From Kriegella sp965368185 (lineage in GTDB: Bacteria; Bacteroidota; Bacteroidia; Flavobacteriales; Flavobacteriaceae): 64,000 nucleotides of DNA. Below, piece after piece: positions 17,675 through 26,852 of the stretch. The DNA is taken from positions 1 through 64,000 of the forward strand of contig CBDULZ010000010.1 of NCBI GenBank assembly GCA_965368185.1, in the 5' to 3' direction. The translations under genes and the position numbers were made by a program. Every line of letters starts with the position of its first letter. Positions within the stretch are counted from its first letter, which is position 1. A model generated the notes under the pieces. That model did not search any database. It was not told where the DNA came from and saw only the letters and a program-made list of their open reading frames with translations.

Positions 17675-18475
17675 ATGAAAGACAACCGTACATTTCGACT
17701 GTTATTTTTTCTCGCCGTAACTTCTTTATTCATGGCTTGTGGTTCAGATAGCAATGGAGAAGTCGAGGAATCCACTGAAGTGACCTGGGAAGATGTTGAA
17801 AAGGAATTTTCTGAGCTGGCGCTTGTTGAAGGGGTCAATGATTTTTCGCTCAAAGTGCAAAATAATCAGCTCTGGAGAATAAGGGCAATAGTTCCAAGCA
17901 TTTCGAACGATGGTTTGAAACCCCTCTTCGTACATCTTCATGGTGCTTCGGGAGGTAATTCAGACGCCCATAAAAGTACAGACTGCTATCTAGAACCTGC
18001 ATTGGAAAATCTTGACGCCTATGTTATAAGTCCAAACGGGGGTGTTAATTTATGGCATGAGGCGGTTAATCAGGTACAAGTATTGGCACTAACAGATTTT
18101 GCAAAAAAGTATTGGAACGTTGATCCCAACAAAATAGTGGTCGTTGGTTATAGTAACGGCGGAAACGGAAGCTGGTTTTTTGCAGAAACCCAACCCGAGC
18201 TATTTTCGGCCGCTATTCCAATGGCTAGTTCCTACAGTACTTTTGACACCAATGGAAGCCCAAGAAAAATAAAAACGCCATTATATGTGATTCATGGTGA
18301 AAATGATGAACTTTTTCCATTGTCGGATACCCAAAATTGGGTCGAAAGTTCCGTGCAGGCAGGAAGTGAGATTGAATTTATAGTCGCGCCCGGGCTTACT
18401 CACAACGAACCCTGTAACTATATCGATTACCTTAAAGAGGGTATCGCTTGGCTGCAATCCTCTGTTTGGCAATAA
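17675..18475 (+). CDS. Alpha/beta-hydrolase lipoprotein (esterase or peptidase-like)
   Basis: The 266-residue product has a lipobox SLFMAC (C22) and a short acidic linker. The hydrolase fold follows: oxyanion strand FVHLHGASGG, nucleophile elbow GYSNGG with S160, acid in HGENDELF (D211) and histidine in GLTHNEPC (H243). The arrangement resembles poly(3-hydroxybutyrate) depolymerase or prolyl oligopeptidase-like esterases. The substrate is unknown. It starts 40 nt after the T9SS cargo gene with no terminator between, so cotranscription is possible. It faces the rhomboid gene convergently. Confidence 0.8.
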   Translation: MKDNRTFRLLFFLAVTSLFMACGSDSNGEVEESTEVTWEDVEKEFSELALVEGVNDFSLKVQNNQLWRIRAIVPSISNDGLKPLFVHLHGASGGNSDAHKSTDCYLEPALENLDAYVISPNGGVNLWHEAVNQVQVLALTDFAKKYWNVDPNKIVVVGYSNGGNGSWFFAETQPELFSAAIPMASSYSTFDTNGSPRKIKTPLYVIHGENDELFPLSDTQNWVESSVQAGSEIEFIVAPGLTHNEPCNYIDYLKEGIAWLQSSVWQ

Positions 18476-18603
18476 AAGGCATACATTTTTCAGATTACCT
18501 TTTGTTCTCAAAGTACAAACAGGAAATTAATAACACTATTATACCACGACATATCCCCTCACTCAGTGTTGAAACATGAGACCGCTACGGTTCTATAATT
18601 GTC

Positions 18604-19362
18604 TCAGGTTTCCCGATCTGTTGTGTTTTCATTCCCTTTTTTCTTTTTGTATTGATACGTAATTGTAATACGCCCGTCATCCCTTTCAACCACATCGGTG
18701 GGGCGTTCTATAAAATTGCCGTCTTTATCGAATTGTTGTAGAAACTCGTCTTCTGCTTCATTATAATCTTCCCGTTCCCAATCATATTTTTTTGTGGAGG
18801 GCAGTTTTGATTTAATCAATATAGCCAACAACAGGCCCGTTACAAATCCCGACAAATGGCCCTCCCAAGAAATATCATCTTTGACGGGAAAAATGTACCA
18901 GAGCAAACTTCCATAAATAAAAACGACGATCAGCGAAAGTGCCACCAATCGGTAGTATTTACTGAAAACGCCCTTGAAAAAAGTGAAACTGGCTAAAACA
19001 TAAATGACCCCACTGGCTCCAATGTGGTAAGAAGGTCTTCCGATAGCCCATGTCAATACTCCTGAAATTAATATTCCCCAAAACAAAACCTTTAAAGCAA
19101 TCTTCCTATAAAAATAGAACAAAGCGGCCAGCAATACCGCCAAGGGAATTGTGTTGTTGTACAAATGTTCAACAGAACCATGGATAAAAGGACTAAAAAC
19201 TATGCCTCGTAACCCCACAAAACTCCTGGGGCTTATTCCAAATTGGTTTAGGTTGACCTGAAAACTTAGTTCGACCCAAAACACCGTCCAAATCATAAGC
19301 ACAGCTAGCATGGGGGCTAAAACCACTGAATTTGTAAATTTGAAATACTGATGTTCAGACAT
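18604..19362 (-). CDS. Rhomboid-family intramembrane serine protease
   Basis: This 252-residue protein has about six membrane segments. The catalytic serine lies in HIGASG (S117, the GxSG motif) and the catalytic histidine in EGHLSGF (H169). The HLYNN motif (H66-N70), with the oxyanion-stabilising residues, is present. A hydrophilic C-terminal tail of about 70 residues follows (DWEREDYNEAEDEF and a KKKKG end) and is presumably cytoplasmic. It should cleave single-pass membrane proteins in the inner membrane. The partner is unknown. It is monocistronic and divergent from rarA. Confidence 0.9.
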   Translation of the reverse strand: MSEHQYFKFTNSVVLAPMLAVLMIWTVFWVELSFQVNLNQFGISPRSFVGLRGIVFSPFIHGSVEHLYNNTIPLAVLLAALFYFYRKIALKVLFWGILISGVLTWAIGRPSYHIGASGVIYVLASFTFFKGVFSKYYRLVALSLIVVFIYGSLLWYIFPVKDDISWEGHLSGFVTGLLLAILIKSKLPSTKKYDWEREDYNEAEDEFLQQFDKDGNFIERPTDVVERDDGRITITYQYKKKKGNENTTDRET

Positions 19363-19522
19363 AATAATTTACATGTAAAACCATTGTTTGCCGCGTGCCT
19401 GTCATCAAACAAGATGGTATACGAACCCGTACTAGACAAACCGACTACTAAAACCTATGATGCGAAAACAAGAACCTCTCCATAAATATACTAACGACAA
19501 ATCGTCATCTCCTATTTTATCT

Positions 19523-19530
19523 TAATTTTA
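19523..19530 (+). promoter_or_regulatory. Probable -7 box of rarA
   Basis: TAATTTTA matches TAnnTTTG at seven of eight positions and ends 4 nt before the rarA ATG. As for rlmB, this would give a leaderless mRNA. No clear -33 TTTG is seen. Confidence 0.35.
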
Positions 19531-19534
19531 TCGC

Positions 19535-20809
19535 ATGAATGAACCGCTAGCTGAAAGGGTACGCCCCAAAACTTTAGACGATTACATTAGCCAACTCCAT
19601 TTGGTCGGAAAAGATGGTTCATTGACCCAACAAATCAAAAAAGGCCTTCTCCCTTCCCTTATTTTTTGGGGACCTCCTGGTACTGGAAAAACGACACTCG
19701 CCAATATTATCGCCCATGAGAGCGGTCGTCCGTTTTACACTCTTAGCGCCATCAACAGTGGGGTAAAAGACATTCGTGAGGTCATTGAAAAGGCGAAGCA
19801 AAGTGGTGGGCTTTTCACCTCTAAAAATCCGATTTTATTCATCGATGAAATTCATCGATTCAGTAAGTCACAACAAGATTCCTTATTGGCGGCCGTTGAG
19901 AAGGGATGGGTTACCTTGATCGGGGCAACTACAGAAAACCCCAGCTTCGAAGTCATTCCCGCCCTCTTGTCGCGGTGTCAGGTATATGTACTTAATCCGT
20001 TCGGGAAAAAAGATCTCGAAGACCTACTCCACCGGGCCATGGAGAAGGATGCTTATTTAAAATCAAAGAAGATTACGTTAAAGGAAACGGAAGCCTTATT
20101 GCGACTTTCAGGAGGCGACGGCAGAAAACTACTCAATATCTTCGAACTGGTCATCACATCGGAAGCATCGGATACAATAATTGTCACCGATGAAATGGTC
20201 ATGGGAAAAGTACAAAAGAATACCGTTCTTTATGACAAAACCGGCGAGCAGCACTATGATATTATTTCTGCGTTTATCAAATCGATTCGTGGAAGCGATC
20301 CGAACGGAGCTGTTTATTGGTTAGCGCGAATGATCGAAGGAGGCGAAGATGTAAAATTCATTGCCCGTCGAATGCTTATCTCCGCCTCGGAAGATATAGG
20401 CCTAGCCAACCCTACAGCCCTGGTTATTGCCAACAACGCCTTTCAGGCGGTCACCACCATTGGTTATCCTGAAGCTCGAATTATTCTTAGTCAATGTGCC
20501 ATTTATTTGGCAACTTCGGCCAAAAGTAATGCCAGTTATATGGCTATAGGTAAAGCACAACAAGCTGTAAAGCAGACAGGAGACCTTTCCGTTCCGATGG
20601 CCTTACGCAACGCTCCTACAAAATTAATGAAAGACCTTGGGTACGGCGCAGATTACAAATATGCCCATGACTTCGAAAACAGTTTTGTGAATGCCGAATT
20701 TTTACCTGAAGAATTAGCCGGTACTTCATTCTACCAACCAGGGAATAACCCGCGTGAAAATGCCATTCAAGACTTTCTAAAAAGACGATGGAAGAATAAG
20801 TATCAATAG
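19535..20809 (+). CDS. rarA: Replication-associated recombination protein A (MgsA/RarA AAA+ ATPase)
   Basis: The protein has 424 residues. An AAA+ module has Walker A GPPGTGKTT (46-54), Walker B LFIDEIHR (101-108), the sensor GATTENPSFE, and the arginine-finger region PALLSRC. The C-terminal MgsA tetramerisation domain has the SDPNGAVYWLARMIEGGED and RRMLISASEDIGLANP motifs. RarA acts at stalled replication forks together with SSB and the clamp. Its length and domain order are normal. It ends 8 nt before the convergent exported-protein gene, with no terminator in the gap. Confidence 0.95.
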   Translation: MNEPLAERVRPKTLDDYISQLHLVGKDGSLTQQIKKGLLPSLIFWGPPGTGKTTLANIIAHESGRPFYTLSAINSGVKDIREVIEKAKQSGGLFTSKNPILFIDEIHRFSKSQQDSLLAAVEKGWVTLIGATTENPSFEVIPALLSRCQVYVLNPFGKKDLEDLLHRAMEKDAYLKSKKITLKETEALLRLSGGDGRKLLNIFELVITSEASDTIIVTDEMVMGKVQKNTVLYDKTGEQHYDIISAFIKSIRGSDPNGAVYWLARMIEGGEDVKFIARRMLISASEDIGLANPTALVIANNAFQAVTTIGYPEARIILSQCAIYLATSAKSNASYMAIGKAQQAVKQTGDLSVPMALRNAPTKLMKDLGYGADYKYAHDFENSFVNAEFLPEELAGTSFYQPGNNPRENAIQDFLKRRWKNKYQ

Positions 20810-20816
20810 CACACTA

Positions 20817-21659
20817 TCAAAACTTGATGTTGAGCTCGTCTGCTTTTAAAACACCACCTTCATAATATTCAAAAAACCATTTTCCGTCTTTTTTGAGTAG
20901 AACTCCGTCAGCGCCGTCCCTCTTTCCTAAATAATAATCTGGCATTGAAGTCTTATATACTTTCATTAAGATTTTGGGTGTACTATCGACCAATTGATAC
21001 CCATTGCCCTCGGGCAACTCTTGTGCATATAAGGTCTCGGTAGCGGGTTGTCCTTTTTTAAGATTGGATTGTACAGGTTCGACACTTTTATAGGTTTGTT
21101 GTGTAGTTGAAGTTTCATGTTTTATAACGGCTGCGGTTTCCGTATTTTTTGGAACCATTGGTTCCTTATTGTCCTCCAGTTTTTTAACATCGTTCTTAAA
21201 GCTAACGGTTATTGGAGCAGATTTCTGTGAATTACCATTATAGACATAGTTCACGGTATTAAAAGAGTCGAAAGCATCTCGAATGGCCTCGCTATAGGCC
21301 GTTTTGAACTCCTTGCTCTTGCTTTTTCCCTCTTTGGTACTAAAAACCTCTTTTTCAGCACAGTCTTTAAGAACCAATTTAGCTTTTGTTGTAAACATTG
21401 AGGACCCATCGATTAAATCGACCCAAAGGCCCAAACATCTATTACTGCTCAACTCAGCTGGCAACTCATCACCATAGAACGCAGTAAAACCCTTTTGCTC
21501 AAACAGGTATTTCACCAACGTACTGGTCTGATATTGGTTCTCTTTTTTAAACTCGTTAAATTGTTTAGGCACTATAATGTATTTGTAATCATTCAATTGG
21601 GCGTGAGCGGTGCCCAAAAAGCCTCCGACAAAGAGCATTGCAAAAAAAATATTTTTCAT
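20817..21659 (-). CDS. Exported protein of unknown function
   Basis: The 280-residue product has a signal peptide (MKNIFFAMLFVGGFLGTAHA). ATG at 21671 would add four residues and is also possible. The mature N-terminus (YKYIIVPKQFNEFKKENQYQTSTLVKYLFEQKGFTAFYG) and the ELSSNRCLGLWVDLIDGS stretch look like a compact alpha/beta domain. A Ser/Thr/Gln-rich linker follows, then a C-terminal domain ending DYYLGKRDGADGVLLKKDGKWFFEYYEGG. I recognise a pattern common in flavobacterial periplasmic proteins but no named family. It lies upstream of nothing obvious in an operon and is convergent with rarA. Confidence 0.6.
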   Translation of the reverse strand: MKNIFFAMLFVGGFLGTAHAQLNDYKYIIVPKQFNEFKKENQYQTSTLVKYLFEQKGFTAFYGDELPAELSSNRCLGLWVDLIDGSSMFTTKAKLVLKDCAEKEVFSTKEGKSKSKEFKTAYSEAIRDAFDSFNTVNYVYNGNSQKSAPITVSFKNDVKKLEDNKEPMVPKNTETAAVIKHETSTTQQTYKSVEPVQSNLKKGQPATETLYAQELPEGNGYQLVDSTPKILMKVYKTSMPDYYLGKRDGADGVLLKKDGKWFFEYYEGGVLKADELNIKF

Positions 21660-21856
21660 ATAGGGGTACATTTATAAGGTGGATTATAATAAAACACGCT
21701 AGTATACTAAAAATAGAACATTGAACCAAGAAGATATTCGGCAAGATGCAATGCATCAACAAAAACCATCTTTCGGAATACTTCATACTCAAGTATTCAA
21801 AAAGCATGCCCTTTTATCAAAATTGAAATGAAGGTATCAACGATGCATTCAAAATA

Positions 21857-23287
21857 TCAATTCTTTCCCCAAGATATGATATTTAATCCTAACTGAAAAG
21901 AAGTATACTGGCTAGCTGCCAGATTTTGATAAGCCAAAAGATTATCGGCCATAAGATATAGATTTACGGGGCCCGCCTGTACACTTACCCCCAAACCAAT
22001 ATTTGTAAGAGAGAACTTATCTGCCGTGTACGTGGCTTTTGCAGCGATTACATCGCCAAAACGGCGATGATAAAATGCGGTAAGTGCGGTTTGAGGGCCT
22101 CGAGGTCTATTTATCATATAAATCTGACCACCTACACCATTTGCATATTTTAAGCTGCCTTTAGTATTAGACACCCTATAATTACAATCGCAATCTTCTC
22201 TTGATCGTACGGGCTTCCCAAAATTATAGCGAAGCGAAGCATACAATTTTGTTGGCCTAAAAGCAATGTAGCTATCGGAATCTTCATCAAATGGCACCAA
22301 AGCATCTACTTCATCCACAAAATCTTGCCAAAAGTCCCTATTGGAATCCGATAGTGCACTGGGCAAAATAATTTCTATTCCCTCGACTGTAGCATTTCCA
22401 TTCAAGGTGAAGCTTTTTACGTCGTTTGCGTGATATATAAATCCGAGATCTAACAAGCTACCCGTTACTACAAGTTGCTCATTTATATTATAGGAAAATC
22501 CAAAATCAAGCCCAACACCCAAATTACCACCAAAAAAACCTCGCTTAACAATGGTAGATGCCAAATTACCTTCATCTTGCGCATTTTCCAAAGCATTGAG
22601 TCCGGAAGTTCTAAGCTGCATATCTGCATTCAAGGTACTTGCCAGGAGGTTGTTTTGTCCCTCGGTAGTTTCAAAATACCCCCTGTTACCCGTGGAATTG
22701 AAATCAAAAATACTGGAGTAGAGCTTGCCTCTCAAGCCTAAAACCAAGCCATCACCCATACGTTTGTTTACGCCAAAATGAAAAACGTTCATCATTTCGC
22801 CCCGGGCTTTCAAATGGCCCAGGTCAAACCTTTTATCTAGATAATCGGCATTGCCCTCGAAGGCCAGAATCGCATAATCTTTGAACCAATAGCCAATGGC
22901 ATCACCTTCGTTATAAATACCGAAAGAATAAAATTTATTGGGGTTTCTGCCTCGAAATCCGCCGCTTAACAATTCTAGCTGGTAGGTTCCACTTAGTTCA
23001 TCCTTGATTTTCATTCCCCCGATTGCCCGGTCTCTGACCTTATCATTGATATCAAGACCGTCATCTGCAAAAATATCATTGGCGGAAATTCCGCTCGACC
23101 CTATTTGAAATGAAATACCGGAAAGCATTGGAATACCGACAAACCATTTAAAATCAACTTTTGTACCTGGGTTGACCATCAATGATTGCGGAACCTCCCC
23201 AAAATCATATAGCAACTGTTTATTTTGGCCATACGAATAAACGCATGCCAGCAAAATGGCCGCTAAAAAAATCTTTTGGAATCTCAT
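21857..23287 (-). CDS. DUF5723-family outer-membrane beta-barrel-like protein
   Basis: The 476-residue product has a signal peptide ending about SYGQ. The mature sequence consists of amphipathic beta-strands. DFGEVPQSLMVNPGTKVDFKW at the N-terminus and a C-terminal FQLGLNIISWGKN are consistent with the Bacteroidota DUF5723 family. It probably sits in the outer membrane as a porin-like protein of unknown role. Its ATG overlaps the stop codon of the upstream lipoprotein gene by 4 nt (ATGA), so the two are translationally coupled and probably work together. Confidence 0.7.
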   Translation of the reverse strand: MRFQKIFLAAILLACVYSYGQNKQLLYDFGEVPQSLMVNPGTKVDFKWFVGIPMLSGISFQIGSSGISANDIFADDGLDINDKVRDRAIGGMKIKDELSGTYQLELLSGGFRGRNPNKFYSFGIYNEGDAIGYWFKDYAILAFEGNADYLDKRFDLGHLKARGEMMNVFHFGVNKRMGDGLVLGLRGKLYSSIFDFNSTGNRGYFETTEGQNNLLASTLNADMQLRTSGLNALENAQDEGNLASTIVKRGFFGGNLGVGLDFGFSYNINEQLVVTGSLLDLGFIYHANDVKSFTLNGNATVEGIEIILPSALSDSNRDFWQDFVDEVDALVPFDEDSDSYIAFRPTKLYASLRYNFGKPVRSREDCDCNYRVSNTKGSLKYANGVGGQIYMINRPRGPQTALTAFYHRRFGDVIAAKATYTADKFSLTNIGLGVSVQAGPVNLYLMADNLLAYQNLAASQYTSFQLGLNIISWGKN

Positions 23288-23832
23288 TTTAAGGCAACGG
23301 TAAATTTACCACTCGATTTTAAAGTGATTTTGGGATCCGACAATTCAGAAGTACTTGAATTAGATCCAATGGTAGCACTTATCCTAAAGCTTGACGTATT
23401 TCGTATAATATCGATGTTTTCGCCACCGGGACCAAAAGCGATTTCTTGCGTATAAACTGCGGTGGGAGCCGGATCCATTTGGATGCTTACTGTATATAGA
23501 ACATTTTCGGCTTCATCTAAAAACTCCACAAAAATCGGATTAAACTCTCTATTGGTCGTATTCTCTACTTCGTAGGTAATCACGCCGCTACGTACCCTTT
23601 CAGCGAAAACACTCTCAGAAAAAGCATCAAAATTAAAATCCCGCGAAAAAAAAGTAGTGGAGGAAACGGCGTCAATAGCGCTTTCAGGCGCCTCGATATA
23701 CAAGATACTTGCCTCATACGTAGGGCGTAATCTAAGATCATCGTATTGGTCGAAGTTTTGTTCTTCCATACAAGAAGCCAGAAGAAAGAACGACACAAAA
23801 CTTACCAATAAATATACTTTGTAACTTTTCAT
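23284..23832 (-). CDS. Lipoprotein of unknown function, coupled to DUF5723 gene
   Basis: The 182-residue product has a lipobox ending LLASC (C21) and an acidic EEQNFDQYDD stretch after it. The rest is a predicted beta-sandwich (VITYEVENTTNREFNPIFVEFLDEAENVLYTVSIQ would be paired strands). No named family is recognised. The 4-nt overlap with the DUF5723 gene downstream suggests a membrane-associated two-component assembly, an inference from gene structure. Confidence 0.6.
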   Translation of the reverse strand: MKSYKVYLLVSFVSFFLLASCMEEQNFDQYDDLRLRPTYEASILYIEAPESAIDAVSSTTFFSRDFNFDAFSESVFAERVRSGVITYEVENTTNREFNPIFVEFLDEAENVLYTVSIQMDPAPTAVYTQEIAFGPGGENIDIIRNTSSFRISATIGSNSSTSELSDPKITLKSSGKFTVALK

Positions 23833-23893
23833 TTATAGCCCTATATATAGCAATTCCGAATTAAAAAAAGAAGCGTGTTACGGTACTATAACT

Positions 23894-24583
23894 CTATAAA
23901 AAGATTTTTATTTCACTTAAATCGTGAATCATTTGGCAAATTTCGTGCACCGGTTCATTATGTGCGTTAAAATGCATTGTATGAAAACCAACCCCCTTCG
24001 CCCCCAATATATCGGCCTCTAAATTATCACCTATCATAAGTGCATTGTGAGGTTGCACATTGGCCCGTTGTAAGGCCATTTCAAAAATAAGCGGATTGGG
24101 CTTCTTAACCCCTGCCATTTCAGAATTGACAATCTGGTCAAAATATCCATATATTTTGGAACCCTTCAGTTTCTTCTCCTGAATTTCCTGAAATCCATTG
24201 GTTATAATATGGAGTTTATAATTGGGCCTCAAATATTCCAATACCTCAATCGTATTGGGCAACAAATGATCGAAGGACGACAAATGTGCAATATAGTCTT
24301 CCGACAAAACGTGAATGACATCGTCGGGAACAGCATAGGCCAATTCATCGAAAACTGTTTTAAGGCGTTGGTAACGCAGCGCTTCCTTCGTTATTTTTTC
24401 CTCGCGGTATAATTTCCAAAAAGCCAAATTTTTGGGAACATACAGCTGCAGAAAATCGGACAAATCAACCTCGACACGGTTATCTTTAAAAATCTTACCG
24501 AAGGTAAGTGCCGAATTCTTGTCAAAATCCCAAAGGGTATGATCTAAATCAAAAAAAACATCGGTAATTACCTCCTTAAGCAT
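23894..24583 (-). CDS. YjjG-type noncanonical pyrimidine nucleotidase (HAD family)
   Basis: This 229-residue HAD hydrolase carries motif I FFDLDHTLWDF (D12 and D14), motif II in IITNGFQE, motif III lysine in GVKKPNPLIFE and motif IV GDNLEADILGA. The cap is alpha-helical (type C1). YjjG-like enzymes dephosphorylate pyrimidine nucleotides, including mutagenic analogues. Assignment to this branch rather than another HAD phosphatase rests on the DHTLWDF signature. The start overlaps the end of the upstream deacetylase gene by 8 nt, which points to one transcript. Confidence 0.85.
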   Translation of the reverse strand: MLKEVITDVFFDLDHTLWDFDKNSALTFGKIFKDNRVEVDLSDFLQLYVPKNLAFWKLYREEKITKEALRYQRLKTVFDELAYAVPDDVIHVLSEDYIAHLSSFDHLLPNTIEVLEYLRPNYKLHIITNGFQEIQEKKLKGSKIYGYFDQIVNSEMAGVKKPNPLIFEMALQRANVQPHNALMIGDNLEADILGAKGVGFHTMHFNAHNEPVHEICQMIHDLSEIKIFL

Positions 24584-25871
24584 GGTACTTCGTAATTATT
24601 GTTTGATATAAATCCTTCCAATCCAACTTGGCATCACCGCCCAACAATTCGTTCGAAAAAATAATCACAAAATCGCCATTAACTTTTCTTATTTGAGTAT
24701 TTAGCGCTTCGATCTGTTCTAATATAGTCTCTTTGCTTGTGGTGTTTATAAAAGCATAATCATGTACGGCGAACGGGTGAACCTTTATTGGCTGTTGTAT
24801 CTCCATAGTAATATCATAAAAATAAAAAGGACTGCAGGTACCTGCCCTAAAACCTACTTCATGTGTGTATCCCATGGTATAGTCGTCGGTAAACTCGGCG
24901 TCGACCAGGTTTCTATAAGTTTCGGGAACGTCCACTCGATTGTAGCGTTGTCTTGCGTAATTTACAGTTCGATTGATTACAGCTTCCAAACTTTTCTTCT
25001 CCTTCTTTAACAGTTCTATATCGCCAAAGGAACTATAGGAAGCTGACAATGCCACCAAACTATAATCGGCTATGTACTTGATCAAAAAACGAAAATTGTT
25101 ATTGTTGGGAGATACGTTTTTATCATAGGTCGAATAGGACGCAAATTGAAAAAAGAATAGGCTTTTTACACCATATTTCTTATGCGTTTCCACAAGGTAA
25201 TCAAAATTGTTATAGGGGTCTTTCCCCACATTGAACCATACGCCGATTCGTTGTGCCACCCTTTTCAGTCTGAGATTGCCCAAATCAAGAAACATTCCTG
25301 CCAAACTACGACCGAAGCCCCTATGTGCAAAACAATGCGACGTGGTAACATCTATTATCGAAGTATATTTAAAAGTTCTATCCGTGTATTTAATATCCTG
25401 AAATTTCTCCTTTAATTTTTCCAACAATTTAAAAGCCCAAATGTCAACTACAGGTTGTTGTAGAAATTCATTCTGATAGGCCAGGCTTTCTTTGGGAGGA
25501 AACCGGCCATGAATGTCTTTCACATGGGGCAAATATTCTTCATATCGGCTCAACAGAAAAAAACTGGCCGCAAAAATATCAAAGGGAATAGAACTGCGTT
25601 CCCCAGCTGAAAAGAAGCTGGGAACACCCTCCCAATCGCCCATTACAATATGGAAATCATTAATACCCTGTTCAAACAATAAATCATTGCTCCGTACAAA
25701 AAATTCGTTCTGTAAGGGCTGTTTGGTATACGTTATTTTCGGACCGGTATGTTTTATAAAATCCTCTACCTGGGTACAATACGATACTTCTATTCCCAAA
25801 ATTCGCGTAAATAGGTGCCTCATGATATAACTAAAACGAGGGGTTATTTTATGGGTATAGATAAGCAACAT
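24576..25871 (-). CDS. Polysaccharide deacetylase-like protein with DUF7033
   Basis: The 431-residue product has no signal peptide. The N-terminal part (to about 150) resembles DUF7033, found in front of deacetylase-like domains in Bacteroidota. The C-terminal NodB-like part has ASYSSFGD and the typical EFTDDYTMGYTHEVGFRAG segment. The first NodB motif is degenerate: the region IIDVTTSHCFAHRGFGRS stands where TFDDG would be expected, so catalytic activity is uncertain. It may act on a cell-surface glycan precursor in the cytoplasm. The gene shares an 8-nt overlap with the downstream nucleotidase. Confidence 0.75.
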   Translation of the reverse strand: MLLIYTHKITPRFSYIMRHLFTRILGIEVSYCTQVEDFIKHTGPKITYTKQPLQNEFFVRSNDLLFEQGINDFHIVMGDWEGVPSFFSAGERSSIPFDIFAASFFLLSRYEEYLPHVKDIHGRFPPKESLAYQNEFLQQPVVDIWAFKLLEKLKEKFQDIKYTDRTFKYTSIIDVTTSHCFAHRGFGRSLAGMFLDLGNLRLKRVAQRIGVWFNVGKDPYNNFDYLVETHKKYGVKSLFFFQFASYSTYDKNVSPNNNNFRFLIKYIADYSLVALSASYSSFGDIELLKKEKKSLEAVINRTVNYARQRYNRVDVPETYRNLVDAEFTDDYTMGYTHEVGFRAGTCSPFYFYDITMEIQQPIKVHPFAVHDYAFINTTSKETILEQIEALNTQIRKVNGDFVIIFSNELLGGDAKLDWKDLYQTIITKYHA

Positions 25872-25977
25872 AACTGTCGAAAATTATAAATTCTAATTTC
25901 AAAAATGGCGAAGATCGCTAAACTTGACAATTTTGCAAAATTCACACTTCTCATGTGTCGCTGTAGATTGACGATTA

Positions 25978-26676
25978 TCATAATACTCCTTCATCAGCAA
26001 AACTAAAATAATCCTTTTGGGTAATGATCAAATGATCAAGAACTTTTATATCCAAAGCTTGGGCACCCAGTTTTAACTTTTGTGTAATCTGTTTATCGGC
26101 TGCGCTTGGTTTTAATGTTCCCGATGGATGATTATGTGCCAATATCAGGGCTACGGCGCCCAATTCCAAGGCTTGCTTCATTACGATACGTACATCGACC
26201 AATGTACCTGTCAAACCGCCTTTACTGAGTTGCGACAGTTGTAAAACACTATTGGCATTGTTAAGGTAGACAATCCAGAATTCTTCATGGGGCAACTCCC
26301 CCATTGTTGAATGCAACAGTTCAAAAGCGTCGCGGCTACTATTTATTTTCGTGATTTTCACAGCCTCTTCCCCCCTTCTACGTCTTCCGATTTCCAATGC
26401 CGCAGCTATTGTGACGGCTTTCGCCTCACCTATTCCCTTGAATTGCATCAATTGCTTTATTGAAAGCTTACCCAACTCATTTAAATTATTGTTGACCGAA
26501 GCCAATATGCGTTTCGAGAGCTCCACAGCACTTTCGTTTCGACTTCCAGAACCGATAAGAATGGCAATGAGTTCTGCATCCGACAACACCGACTTGCCCT
26601 TGTTTACCAATTTCTCCCTGGGCTTATCATCATCGGACCAGTGTTTTATGGAAAAAGATGTTGGTTTTTCTTGCAT
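25978..26676 (-). CDS. radC: RadC-family JAB-domain protein
   Basis: This 232-residue protein has an N-terminal UPF0758 helical part with a helix-hairpin-helix (FKGIGEAKAVTIAAALEIGRR, about 79-99). A JAB1/MPN metalloprotease-like domain follows, with HNHPSG (181-186) and the downstream aspartate D194. RadC is conserved and annotated for DNA repair, but its role in E. coli repair has been withdrawn and the true function is unsettled. It is monocistronic. TATATTTA lies just 4 nt upstream of the ATG. Confidence 0.92.
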   Translation of the reverse strand: MQEKPTSFSIKHWSDDDKPREKLVNKGKSVLSDAELIAILIGSGSRNESAVELSKRILASVNNNLNELGKLSIKQLMQFKGIGEAKAVTIAAALEIGRRRRGEEAVKITKINSSRDAFELLHSTMGELPHEEFWIVYLNNANSVLQLSQLSKGGLTGTLVDVRIVMKQALELGAVALILAHNHPSGTLKPSAADKQITQKLKLGAQALDIKVLDHLIITQKDYFSFADEGVL

Positions 26677-26680
26677 ATAG

Positions 26681-26688
26681 TAAATATA
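26681..26688 (-). promoter_or_regulatory. Probable -7 box of radC
   Basis: On the minus strand TATATTTA matches TAnnTTTG at seven of eight positions and ends 4 nt before the radC ATG. No clear -33 element is visible. If used, the mRNA would be nearly leaderless. Confidence 0.35.
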
Positions 26689-26852
26689 GCCATTTGCGAA
26701 TAAGTTTAGAATGGTGGTCTAATCAGATAACTTTAGCTGTTCCATAATCAACACATCGAATTACCTCAAAAAAAACGTAGGAACAAAGAGGTTTATCGAA
26801 TTAAACCCATACTAATTTCAAACGATTTCAGACAAAAACGCTTTAGTACTCG

